DNA of 64,000 nt from Parus major (lineage: Eukaryota; Chordata; Aves; Passeriformes; Paridae). A program made the translations under genes and the position numbers. Position 1 is the stretch's first letter. Each line of letters starts with the position of its first letter. Location of the stretch: assembly GCF_001522545.3 (NCBI RefSeq), contig NC_031769.1:68562640-68626639 (forward strand). Reading direction: 5' to 3'. This document shows positions 1 to 12,700 of the stretch, piece after piece. Under the pieces are notes generated by a model. That model searched no databases and had not been told where the DNA came from. It worked only from the letters and a program-made list of their open reading frames with translations.

Positions 1-1279
1 CTACAAACTAAAAATATACTAAGCTCATTCAAGGCTGGATCATTAAACCAAAGCACACCGCATCAACAGATCCTGTGCTTAATTAAACAGCAGCAAGTAC
101 AGCTATTACTAAAGTACAGACAGTTACTACTTTGGGAACTTCAATCTAATGTGCATGATAGTCTTCCCTCTCCACAAAATAAAGGCACTTTGATTAACAT
201 TGAAGCCACAGTATTTTTTGTACCATTCATAGTACAAAATGGTCATCTTCAGCTCAAGCTGGAAAGGCTTAAGTAACAATTAGGTTTAAGGCTGCTGGGA
301 AAAGTGAGTTCTCACAGGAAAGACGGGGATAAGAGGTGACAGCAAAACACACTCTGAGACAGGTCATGCTCTTCTGAAGTACCACCTGTATCTTAGTTTT
401 GTTCTTGCAAGCTGCACAAGAAAAACCTGGAGTGTGTCCCAGGTACCAGCAACCGAAGAGGTAGACAGCATCATCACCTTATGGCTGTGAAGTCTGACCA
501 AGAACAGCTAGCCCAAAGTACAACTAAAAGCTTCAATTAATAAAAGGTACATTACTCTGATACAGCTGAGATGAATACCGTGTACTGTAGCCATTTTAAA
601 TTCAAAATAAAAATTAATCATTTTTCTGTTTTTAATAAACTTTCAACACTGGTGAAATGTAACAAAAGATTTCAATTTGTTCCCTCACTGGTAATAAAAG
701 TGAGTGGAATCTGTGTGTTCCTGTCAGAAATAAGTTTTGCTGACTGTATTTTCCAATGGGGAAGGTAGAGAGGAGAGTTGATGCTCTGGACACACACACC
801 ATTCCCCCCACCCAGATATTTTGCTATATCTTCCAGGGACTGACACAATGACACTAGAAATAAATCCCCATCATCCTAACTTACAGGCTAGTGCCTTTTT
901 GTGAACAATGTTTAGGTGACTAGCAAAAGTCTTGCCAACAACTTAGAATGGGAACCCTGTGGTAGCAGGGTGTTTCACCTTAAACAACTGACAGTCAGGG
1001 TCAGAGCAGTCACACTCATCTTTGTCTCTAGATGACATAATTAGAATTAAATCAGCATTTGGAAATGAGTGTGTTGCTTGCTTACATGCTTTTAGACCAG
1101 CTGTTACATTGAAATGGCAAAAAACATTCTGAAATAATAATTATTTCAAGATATTGTCTAGATTTAAAAATAAAAATGAAATATTAAAATAGGGACACTA
1201 TTCGTTGGGCAGAGAACAGAATGAACCATCAGATTCCTAGTGCCAAAGATTTATCAATTCTGTGCTATAATCTTATGTT

Positions 1280-1317
1280 AAAAACAAAACAACAACAACA
1301 AAAAAAACCAACCCAAA
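1280..1317 (+). repeat. A/C-only simple tract with CAA units
   Basis: A 38 nt tract with only A and C, including several CAA units in a row. Confidence 0.85.
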
Positions 1318-4300
1318 GAAACCTCAGAACAAAAACCCAACAACCAAAAAACCCAGCAAAACCTAAAACTGTAGCTGCCCCTCAGGTTTTTCCTCTCACT
1401 GATTCAACACAGAAATCCTTGGGCAGGTTATTTCCACTCCCATATTTCTTCATCCTTGTGCAATGTGCCAGCTGCTACCTTAGAAGGCACATCTTATAAA
1501 TGCCCTCCAGAGGAGTGGAAATTTACTTGGGCACAACTGTTCCCATCTCTCTTGTGCATGGACTTAAACTGATTCATGTTCCTTGAAGATATCCCACTCA
1601 TACAGCTTATCAGATGGAAGCAGAATGTCAAGTATTAAAGCTCAGTCCAAAATTAATTGTTTCCCTTTCCAATTCCACCCACACACTATACCACAAGCTC
1701 ATGAAAAAAAAACTACAGCATCACTACAAAGACCTGAATTCAGCAGCCTGAGCACATATCAGAGCACAATACAGCCAGGAAAGCATGAATTAACAAGTAC
1801 TAAAAGAGCATCACAGATGAAGAAAGAAATGAAGGTGCTGGTAGGGAGATGTCTGAATTCTTCAGCTTTGACAAGATGAATATTCTCCTCTGGAATAATA
1901 ACATGAACAGTGATCTCTGGCTGGGATAAGTCACCTTTGGTTTTTTGGGGTATTAAGTCCCTTGCTAGACTTAACTTCTCCAAAAGACAAAATAAGTAAA
2001 AAGACCGATCCAAAAAATAGCCTGTAATCAAGGACATGGATTTAATTCAACTAAAAACACCTAATATGTAGTCATACCCATTACCCATTAATTCCCAGAA
2101 GATTCCATCTCAATTTGAATTTCCAAAAGCAGAGGAAGAATTTCTTCTACATAAAACCGCAGAAGGTTTGAACTTTGACTACTGCTGCCTACCTGTAGCA
2201 CACACAAAAGGTGAATGCAGACAAGTGGGAGAACAGAGCACCTCTGAATTCCTCACAATTTTCTGAGGCAGCCTGACAAACTTGCCTTGCTGGGTAAGAC
2301 ACAGCCATCACTGAAAAACTGTAAATTCTCCAAAAAGCTTAGGAATATTTGACATTAAAAAAGAGGAACACAGACAATGGCATTCTTTGGTGAAGCAGCA
2401 GCAAATCAAAATCACTGTGTTTAGCTTGAAAGTACTGATAAGAGTTGGAAAGAACACTGCAGTTGCAAAAGGAGAATATGTAGAGAAATCAAGATCTCCA
2501 GTTTGGCCTATGCCCCAAGATCTCCATCAGTACAGAGCAATCAAAATACAGAATTTCTTCTCCAGTGCCTTCTGCAGCGACATGCCCTCAATTTCTGATT
2601 GACTAAGACTAAAATAATTTATGAATGTGCTAGCATGTGAAGAAGAATCCTGTAAGCTAAGCATGTCTGGGGCAGGGGGGAGGAAATCAAAGCTGTTTTG
2701 CCAGCCTGTGCAGAAGAGAGTATTTTTTTTCTTTCAAAAATAAATAAAATAAATTACAAGACAGAAACATTCAAGTGAATCCCCTTCCTGTTGATGGACT
2801 GCCAAAACAACCACTTAACTGCTGTTCTCGTCAGCTCTTACTTTCTAACCTATCTTTAGCTATTTTATTAACTGGGATTTCCCCAGTTTCTGAAGTATCT
2901 GCTTACAGTCCTTAACCTAGGAACGAAGAGACAAATGCAACTAAGCATTTCTGCAACACGAGCATGTGCATCAAACACTCAAACAGCAGTTGGCATTAAT
3001 TTGACTCTGTTTTCCCCCCTCACACTTCCCCTGCATCCAGGATAGGACTGAATCCTTGCATCACATAGAAGCAGCCACAGTGGGTGGAAATGGCAAATAT
3101 CAAATGAAAGAAAATTTAACTGGGTCACCTTCCAGGACTCCAGCAAAAAACAAACCCAAAACAAATAAAATAAATTCAAAACAAACAGAAAATCAAATTA
3201 AGTAAGAACAGCTGAACAAAGCTGAAAACAAAAATCATGCAGACAGTCTAGACAAGCTCTGAATAGCTGACATTGGCTTAACCACCACAGCTGGCCACTA
3301 CCAGACACCACAAAACAAAGCCCAAGGTTTAAGCTGTGCACATCACAGCTACATATCTTCACCACACAAATGCTTTAAGAAGACCGATGGCTGTTTTAAG
3401 GGTTGACACTGAAAACATTCATTCTAACTGGAAAGGATTGTTTCTTGCTTAGGCAAGAAACAAACCCTGCCCCATCTTACCACTGTGCTTCCCCATTTTT
3501 AACCCTGCCCTGACCACTGTCACTGCTTTTCTACTGTGCCCAGCTAAAGCTCTGGAAGACTCATTGATCTCATCTGGAGAGCACTTGGTGCAACAGTTTC
3601 CATGCCATGAAATGGTAGTTTTCCTCCAAGCTGCTCAAGGAAGGCAGTAAAAAGTCTGTACAAGAACAGGACAGCAGAAAAGGCATCACAACAGATGCAG
3701 CAGAGGATAGAAATGAAAAGCCTCATGAATGCAGGTGCATGGAAAAAAGGTTCAGGACTCAGTTTGGGAGTTTCCCTCTTCAGCTGCAGCACTTGCATGA
3801 ATTCTGCTTTTCCAGCATATGGTAACGAGAAATGAAGAGATTATCTGGCTGCCTCTGTAGCACTGATCTTGCCAAGAAAATCCCCACCCCACCAGAGAAA
3901 TCCTTGCTAACATGATCAAGATGTGCATACTTTCAGTGCAATAAACAGAACCAAGTTCTATCTTGGTCAGAGAGATGTTTCATCGGCCAGTCCTCAATTT
4001 CGCCTGGACTAGCAGTTTAAAATAGAAAATTAATTAAACAGCAGACCAACAAAATATTCCTAATTATACTCTTCAGCAGAAAATGACACCTTTTCATTGT
4101 TTTTTGAAGGATCAAGGTAGAAAATCAATGTTCATAGATTATTTTATGAAGAGAACTGAGGTTTTTCAGTATTTGGGGTTTGGGTTTTTTTCTTGGTGAA
4201 AGTGATATTCTCTCTTTGTGCACCAGTGTACTGATTTCCTTTCCTCATCAGATGTTCTAGATGTCAAAGCCCACCAGTGCTTGTGCTGAAGTTTGCCCAA

Positions 4301-5206
4301 GGCACTTCACACCCACTTTATCAAATATTCAGGATTGGGAAACAGAAAGTGTTTATAATTCACAGTTCATGAGACTTCATATCCAGACAAGATATCATCT
4401 GTCAGTTGCAAAGACCCAAGTACCTTTCAAAAAAACCAAACCAAAACAAACCCAAATCTTTTCAGGGCTGTAAAAGGCAAGTCATTTTCTGCAGAGTTAA
4501 AGGTTCTGTAAGGTAAAGTGATTTGTCCAATATTACACACTGGGTAGAGACCATGGCACATCACTCAGGAGAACCAGTTCTCTTGGCACGTCTGGCAGTA
4601 CAGATTGTGCTTCCCAGGGAATGCTTGGAGAAGAGAAGCATTTTACCTTTCTAAAAGCAAAACAATCTCAACGCCTTTCCAGATCCATTTCTGTTGACAC
4701 TTAGCTGCTGATAGATGCAAGCAGGAAATTCCAAACTTAAAACTCTGACATTCTACACTAATATATTAACCTGTGCCGCTGTTTTCCTTCAGAGTTCTCA
4801 CTTTTGCAGCGGCCACAGAAGAACCAGCATGGACAAGCCATACCATCTTAAGCCAAGTTAAAGGACAGGGATCAACAGGGAAAACATCACCCAAGCCAAT
4901 TGCTTCTACCATCATCACAGGCAAGGGAGGCTGCATTGGTGATGAGATGTCAGAACTGCTAAGCTCTGTTTATCTCCTGTGATGGTGCATGACTTTGTTA
5001 AGACCTATAGAAGACTTTGAAAACATGAGCCCTGTGCTGCTTAAAAGCTGCAAAGGGGAAAAAATTCCCCAAGCCTGAATTAGCAACTTAACACTCTTAT
5101 TCAAAATATTCTTTAATTCTACATCTTCTCAGCATATTCCTAGTGAACTCCTGGGAATCTATCCCAAATCCTGGTTTTAGCTTGTAGTCAGTCATTTTGG
5201 CATCAT

Positions 5207-5308
5207 AAAAAACAAACAAACAAACACCACACCAAAAAAAACCAAAAAAAACCAAACAAACAAACAAAAAAAACCCAAACAAAAAAACCCAAAAAAACCA
5301 CACCACCC
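5207..5308 (+). repeat. A/C-only simple tract, 102 nt
   Basis: Every base from 5207 to 5308 is A or C, mostly as interleaved A runs with CC, CCC and CAAA units (AAACAAAC, AAAAAAACC). In PHLPP1 transcripts it would read as a T/G-only tract. Confidence 0.9.
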
Positions 5309-6574
5309 TAAAAAAATCCCTGCCTACAAATGAGCTGCAGTACAAAAAAACCAGGTTCTCTCTCTGCCAAAATTGCACTACACTACATCCTAGACCTACA
5401 ACCTAATAATACAATTTAACCTTTAATAAAAATTTTGCAAAATTATGTCTCTTGTTGCTTTCAAAATAACAGTAGCTCTCTGAAAATTACTTAAAGGGTT
5501 CTTTTCTTTCCAAGTTAACAGATTCAACTTGGGACAGTTAAAGAATTTATTTAGAAAGCATCTCAACCACTAACCTAATTCTCCAAGTCAGTTCCAGGAA
5601 ATTTAACCAGAGGCACATGACAGAACTAACAACAGTATAAAATGAGGGGTTTTGCAGTACTCTTAATTGGGAAGGAAGCTCTGCCAGCAAGATCACCACC
5701 TCTTTTGCTTCTGCACCTCTCAAGAAAGCCAGGAGCTATGCATTCTTTTTGTCACAGCTAGGATTAGAAATAAAACCCCACAGCACACAATCTCACTGTC
5801 TGTTAAATTATGCATGCATTGAGCGCTCAGAAATCCCATGACTATATGTGGAAGTGAAGAGGTGCAAGGAATGCTGACACCAAGTGGGGCCAGCCCATCC
5901 ACCATCCCCAGATGATGCTACCAAACATCCTGTATTTCAATCACAGTCACTTGAAGAATATGTTCATATTCAGAAAAAAAAACCAAAACCTTGAAGACAC
6001 TGATACTAAAGAAATAGCAGCATAAAAATAAGAATCCAGAAAGCAGATCAAGTGGTGACACCAACTAAATGAGTGACAAACATTTAAAAAGCAAGGGAAA
6101 AAAATTCAAAAAGCAAGGACAGGGGAATAACTGAATTATTCTGACAGCCTTATGCAGAGATTTTGTTTTGTTTGACAGGTATAAATAAGTTCTAGCCTCT
6201 GACTGAAGGGGGGAAAAAAAAGCTTTCACACTCCATCAAACAAGCCTAAGAAATATGTATTTAAAGAACCTGCCACTAAACCATTTCAGTATATGTAGTA
6301 GAAAATAGCATGTGCTTAACTCTGCAGCTAGATTTCAAGAAGTAGGTGTTCAGCAGCAGCTTGCTGGGAAAAAAGAAGCAACCATATAAGGAAACAAAAC
6401 CAGAGTAAAAAGAATGTGTTTTGGTGAGTTGGGCAGACATCTGTTCTTACCACACAAGGCTTGGCAACTTTCAAATTAGGGGAACCTCGGATTACCCTTT
6501 GAACCAGGAAGTAACAGGCCAGGCGAGGTTCATCACATGCAAGTCAAAAGGATCAAATTTTTTTACAATTTTAC

Positions 6575-6730
6575 CTGTCTGCTTTCAAAAGCAGGTTAGA
6601 TGGCAGTTCCAGGAGCTGGTTGTGCTGCACGTCCAAGACCTCCACCTGCGTTCGCTCGAGCCGATCTGGGAGCCTTCCTAGCATGTTGTGCCCTGCCAGC
6701 AGCTTCCGCAAGCTACTGTTGTTAAACAAC
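6575..6730 (-). CDS. PHLPP1: PHLPP1 exon, LRR14-LRR15, last exon in the window
   Basis: A 156 nt exon. The first G completes arginine, then [40 protein letters not shown] and [11 protein letters not shown], plus AG of the next codon. It holds two LRRs, including the conserved LRKLLAGHN and [15 protein letters not shown] cores. The acceptor is TCTTAAG and the donor GTAAAA. The following family sequence (more LRRs, then PP2C) was looked for in 1-6574 and not found, so the gene continues past the left edge of the window. Confidence 0.95.
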
Positions 6731-9700
6731 CTTAAGAGAAATAAAAAACACCAAAAATGAGAAAAATTGAAACTGAAGAGTTTATTTGATAATTTCTATA
6801 CAGTGTCGTGGTTCATTACAAGAAAGTGATTCAGCCAACTGATTAGCAGACATGGTATTAATTACGCACAGATCCAAGAATATCTTCCCACTCTCCACCA
6901 ACTTCTTCAAAAGGTTTTCAGAGACAGGGAAGGAGGTTCACAGATGATTCAGGAGTGAAAGTAGTGACAAAGGGTTATTTTATGGCACTGTATAAAACAT
7001 GAATATAGAAGCACGACAGTGAAGGAGGTAATTGCTAAGAAAGGCTGCAGAAATCTGCACGTGGGATCCCCCTAGCACTTCAGTAGTGGGGGTGAAATCA
7101 CCAGTCACCCCACAAACTTTATAGTGCTCTACTCATCATGTGCTGACTCATAATCCAATGCAATTCCCCACCCCCACAATTTTTCTTTTCTGTTAATACC
7201 AGACTTACATAAAGCCTCCTTTCCAGTTCTATGGCGAATGAAATTTATCTAATCGGCTTTACTTTCTTGAGCTTTTACAAGCAATAGATGACCCGGAGTC
7301 CCACCCCCCTGCTCCGTTTTTTGTGGGGCTGGGGAGAAGGGGAGGGAAGAAGAGGGCAACATAAAGAGAAAGATAGCTGTTCTGATCAAACAGCATAGCT
7401 TAAATTCACAGGATAAACAATGGAATGAAGGCATGCACCTAAAGACACCAAAAATAGAGCAACTCTCAATTTTGAACAGAAATCACTTTCAGCAAATTAA
7501 GAAAAAAAGATTATTCTTCATCTGCCACATGTCTTACATGCCTGCTACTGTACTGTTTAATCTGGTGAGCCCATGCAACATGCTGACCTGCTTCAATCAA
7601 ATACTCTCAAATTATTCAGCATTAAAGCAAAAATCTTCTTCCCTCTGTCACAATGACCCAAATACATGTAGCGAGCCTCCCTACCCCTTCCCTACAATGC
7701 ATCAGGTCATGGGATCATTCTGCCAGAATCATCAATCAAGTATTTTCCCCTGACAGATACCGTCACTCTCGGTATCTGCATGCCAGTGTTAACAGTTATC
7801 TCACTTGGCCGGACTGTCTGAGTTATGAGCATGGACACAAGTCAACAGCCAGCCCTATCATTCCAGAAGGCTCAACACGGGGTGAAAAGTCTTACCAAAG
7901 TGATAAGCCTATCTATTGCGTATTCGTTATTTAACCATTTTTGCTTTACTCTATTTTCATGTGAAATTCTCTCTGTTATGGATTTGCCTTTGTATTCTAT
8001 TTTCTGAGACTGGCTAATACTGTCAACACCAAATATCAGGGGGTAGACAGCAGAACTGGTTTGACAGCAAAAAAAAAAGATTCCCTTTGAGGTTTTTTTT
8101 AGGGATGGGTAGGGGCAGCACCATTTTAAATTTTAAAAGAAGTTCAAACTGTAGCAAAATCCTCAGAGACTACTTCTTTCCTTAATTCAGAAGAACTGAG
8201 TAAATATTTGGAAGGTTTTGGTTGTTTGTTTTTTTTTTCTAATTTGCTTTCTCTTATTTTTCAAGTCACACAAGCACTGAAGGACCTGGAAAGAATCTCT
8301 GAAAAGAGATTGAAGAGCAAGCTCCTTATGAGCCTGGAACGCCTAGTTCTCAAGCCGGGTGGGGAACCAGGATGCTGGGACTGCTTTTTGAAACAGGCAG
8401 CTTTCCCACTTGCCCAATTCCCACTGGAAGTTTTGGTGAAATCAGTAAATTCTAAGGACAAGCACATCATTCATCATCAGCATCTTCTCAGAAAACGCAG
8501 TTTGGTGTAATTGTATTACATAGCATTGTACCAGTTCCTTTACTTAGCAACTCTTCAAGAGAACACAATGTTGAATAGAAATAGATCTTTTAAAAAAACA
8601 GACAAAAAATGAACAAAAATACAAACATCTGGTCACTGATGGCAACAAGGTCATTTTGGCAACTCCTAATTGAAGCATTTACTTTCTCTTTGGCAGTATG
8701 ATTTTTATGAATTTGTCCTGAATGGCTAAGACTGAGTAACCTTTTTGTGATTTTTCATTACTTTAAAGCTAAAACAGCTGCATTACAGTCCAGGGGACAT
8801 TTTCCCTTTACCCTTAATTGAGACAAATGCTAGTACAGAAATCTCTATCTCAACTGCTTCAACTCTTTGTCTTCAAGGACAATTTTTCTGCTTCAAGATG
8901 CAAACACAGAATCAAGTGTAGTTTGTTTAGATCAGATGCAACCTTCACCCTACCAGGAATATGGTGGTCACTCAAGGCTTGCACATTTGTGTTTAAGTGT
9001 CACAAGCAGCCTCCTAGGAGAGCCCTGCTGATTCACTTCACAGGTTTATAGAATGCCATTCTTCGTAGAAGAAAAAGTACACAGCAGTGCAGCTGAACAC
9101 ACTCATTGAGCTTTTACTTGCATTTACTTGATACTTAGGCATGTTGAGCCATTTGCATTTGAGTCCAGACCCAAACTTCCTCTAAAGTTTAACAGATATT
9201 CATAGCCCGCCTTTTGAATGGAACAGGACCCTAAAACTGAGCTGACTTATTAGGAGCTAAGCTATCTAGACATATACTACAAAGAAGAACTTTCAAAGAT
9301 AAGCTATTTCCTGGGGTTAATGATAAGATGGCAGGAGAGACAAGTGGGATGTTGAGTGTACCTAATTTCAGCTAATCATTAATCTCCCAGAGATATCCGG
9401 TATGCCTTGAAAATCCTAACTGTTATGAAGTGCAAATGAAAGGAAAATGAACTTTGGCACCCCCACCTTCTGAGTAGGCACAGCTTCATTTTTTTTGTGT
9501 ATATGTATGAAAAAACAGAGGGATTAATAGTCTGTACATCAGCCTGTTAGTTTGCTTGGTAAATCTCTCCACATCCTCTTGTCCCCATATTTCTGAAATC
9601 TATTCTCCTCCCATTTCTGACACTAAAACAGAAAAGTTTACACCATCTTACACAATCACCTGACCCAGAAAAAACTATCATTCTTGGTTTTTGATGCTTT

Positions 9701-12700
9701 TCTCTGCTGTACAGCTCCTTAAGGAAAATATTTGTACTTGATGATCCTTGTGCATCCCTTCTAACTCAGCTTATTCTGTGATTTAGTAGCTCATGATACA
9801 TCATCATCTTTCACATACCTTTCAAAGTGTACAGAACCACCTAAAATAACAGCTCTCTTCCAGTGAAGGCAGAAATTTAAAAATTCCCAACATCACCACC
9901 TAAGCAGTATAACTCACCTGGAAGAGACAGCTCTCTCTAGAACAAAATATCAAGACTCATTTATTATTTAAACTCAACTCCTATTTTGCTTCCTCTTGAC
10001 TTTTTTTTCTATCATTTATATTTATCAATTTTAAATTTAGACTTCTGGAAAAGAGATCATCTTGGTAATGAAGGCAATCACTCTTCTTGCAGGAGTTTAC
10101 TTGCTTGATGAGGCTTTCCCTTCCTTAAACCTTTTTTCACTCAAACACGGCTGTGAACTGGAGTCTCCAAGCATCACTGAAAATGAAGTGCTGGATCTCT
10201 AAACTGTCATGTAAAGCTATGGCTGTAAATATTTAATATGCAGTATTAAAAATGAAGGGCTTTCCTGCTGCATGAACAGCTTCAAAGTTCAAAGGCACTA
10301 CTTTCTCTGCATGAAAGTAAAAGAAGAAAGACTGGGTGGAAGCTTGAGGCATGATGACACCCCACAAGGTAAAAATAAAATCAAACAAAAGATAAAACAG
10401 CCCTGACAGTCACTGGAACAAACTAAACACTGAGTCAGCAATTATTTTTGAATTGTTTATCCTGTTCCCCATTGTGCAACTGGTCTGCAAGACTTACCGG
10501 GCAGGCAGCTCACGTATCTGATTGTGGCCAACATCCAACACTTCCAGCTTCCTGCTGTCACACACCCACTCAGGAAGGTTTTCCAGGTGATTTCTATGAA
10601 TAAAGAACACAAAGAGGTGTAACTAAATTACAATTGAAATGTAAAGGCTATTAAGAATACAACCTCAAGAGAGATACCTGCAGGAAACAAATCTGCTACA
10701 TAGCATGTTGCCTGTGAGATTGTATCATATGGCCTTCTACAAGGGCATTACCAGCGCAGTCAGGTCCTGAGTGAGGGGCAAGAAAGCTAACAGCAGTGTT
10801 ATCTCCCTGCATGTGCACTCACTAAGAAAATGGAAAAAAGATGCTTCCAAATTATCAGGGGAGTATTAAGAAAATCAGAGTACCAAAGCTGAAATATCTC
10901 CAAAAATTTCTGAGATGCTCCTCAGAAGATATTCACACTTACACAGTTGAAATACATCTTCAATCGCTGAAATTCACTGAAATCCACTCTACCATTCTTT
11001 CACTATCTCACTGAACAGCACAAAATCTTTTTTGTGTATCTTTCAAGCCAACTGTTTTGCTTTTCTTGCATTTATCTTCACAGCAACTATCCCTTCTGGG
11101 AAACTAACATCTTGGAGGCAAGGTTTTCCAAATACTGCACCAAAAACATGCAAATTGTCACCATGGGACACTCCTGAATCCTGCCTTAAAGACAAAAATT
11201 AGCAGTGCAAGATACATGGAGGAGATTGTGTGCAAATGCATTCACATAATGACTACTTCAGTCAAAATACATAGATGCAAATTGGGCGTCAAATAATAGT
11301 CAGGCACCTGTAGACTTGAAGTTCAGGAATACGATGTTTATGAAGCATGAATATAAATCAATCATGTACTTGTATCCCTCAGTTTATTCCTGCAGTAGTC
11401 CTCAATCAAAATATGCAATGGCAACCAACCCCTCTTCTCAGATAGCTTCCTTTCTGATCTCAAATGCATTTCCCAAATTCCAAGCAAGCTAAAAAACTAG
11501 GGACACCCTACCCATTTAGTTACAATGCCATCTCAGCAAGGAAGCACAAAAAGAACTTTGTGATCAAAATCATGCATTCTGCGCCAATTTCATTAACAAA
11601 TAAATGGAGAACATAGCTTTACAAGATCACTTTTCAATAAATCACTTACCTAGTCACACCAGTGTGTCACATTTAGGACAACGTGAGTAACTCAGGACTG
11701 GTGAAACTTCCAAGTTGATGGCCCAGGTTAGCTCACTAATTGTTATGATCACCCTCAATAGCATGAGTGCTTTAAGCAGGTTTTCTAATGAATGAGATTA
11801 TCACTTTAAATGCAGATGACTAATTTCTTGAATACGACAGCCATTAAGCACATGTATAAATGTTTTCCTGATTCATTACTGGAACTGTAAAACAAACTAA
11901 AACACCCCCTTTTCCATTTCTTCCCTTATCCCACCTCCTTCATTAAGGTGGAATTTAAGTATGCATTCAAATGGTAACTGCAGACATCCTTGCAGCAGCC
12001 AGGGCTGCAGAGAACTATCAGGAGCTGCAGGAGCTGCCAAACTGATGAGTAGACTATCAAACCATCACCTACGCTGGGCTTACAATGCAGACATATCCAG
12101 AAAGTAACTTCTGTACAAGCCTCAGATTGGTGTGCATTTGAATCATCATGTTCTAACTCCATAAAACAGGAAATCTTTTAATCATGGAAATAATACTCTT
12201 TTAAGTATAAAGAAATACAAATTTTGCTTTGGCCAGTAATTAAAAAAAAAAAAAAAAAAAGGAAAGTAAATCTATAAAAAGGAAACAGGAAAGAACTGAC
12301 CAGCATGAAAAAACACGTCTTCCAACTCTGAAAATTAGTCTTTTCTTATCCCAAGGTCCAATTCCTACCCCCATTCCCACTCAGCAAGATGACAGTGAAT
12401 GTCATTGTTCCATAAGTCTCTTTTATTTATATTTCACAGGTCGAAGAAAAAACATACTCTTACCTAGAAATATCCATATAAGCCAGGCAGTTAGGAACTG
12501 GATACACATCAAGGTGAACAAGTTCTAGGGGGAAAGAAATATATAGAACAAGAAAAGTGGTGATAAAGATTTGCACTTAAATGACTGTTCCATAAGAACT
12601 ATTTTAAGAACTAACATCCAGAGATTTCAGACCACATCAATAATCTAAAAAATTTCTGAAGATCTGGACTTTCGTGAGCCCCTTGTGAGCTCTGTTTCTT

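Larger units (their letters stand above)
1..6574 (-). other. PHLPP1: PHLPP1 intron (left part, runs off the window)
   Basis: This is the intron downstream of the last visible exon. No family LRR sequence is found in any minus-strand frame. It holds A/C-only simple tracts at 1280-1317 and 5207-5308, other A-rich stretches (about 3150-3190 and 4425-4455), and no recognisable transposon. Short ORFs are scattered on both strands without recognisable products. Confidence 0.85.
6731..10497 (-). other. PHLPP1: PHLPP1 intron, 3.8 kb
   Basis: A GT-AG intron. It contains a perfect 9-bp hairpin at 7754-7778, an antisense open segment with an acceptor-like tract near 8220-8510, and a short CR1 tail at about 9732-9784. 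I recognise nothing else. Confidence 0.88.

Noticed and set aside
5097..5378. Minus-strand ORF rich in Phe, Val and Trp that could look like a membrane protein
   Set aside because: It is the translation of the A/C-only simple tract read in reverse.
1..6574. The next PHLPP1 exon (further LRRs before the phosphatase domain)
   Set aside because: Looked for family LRR text on the minus strand and found none, so it is taken to lie left of the window.
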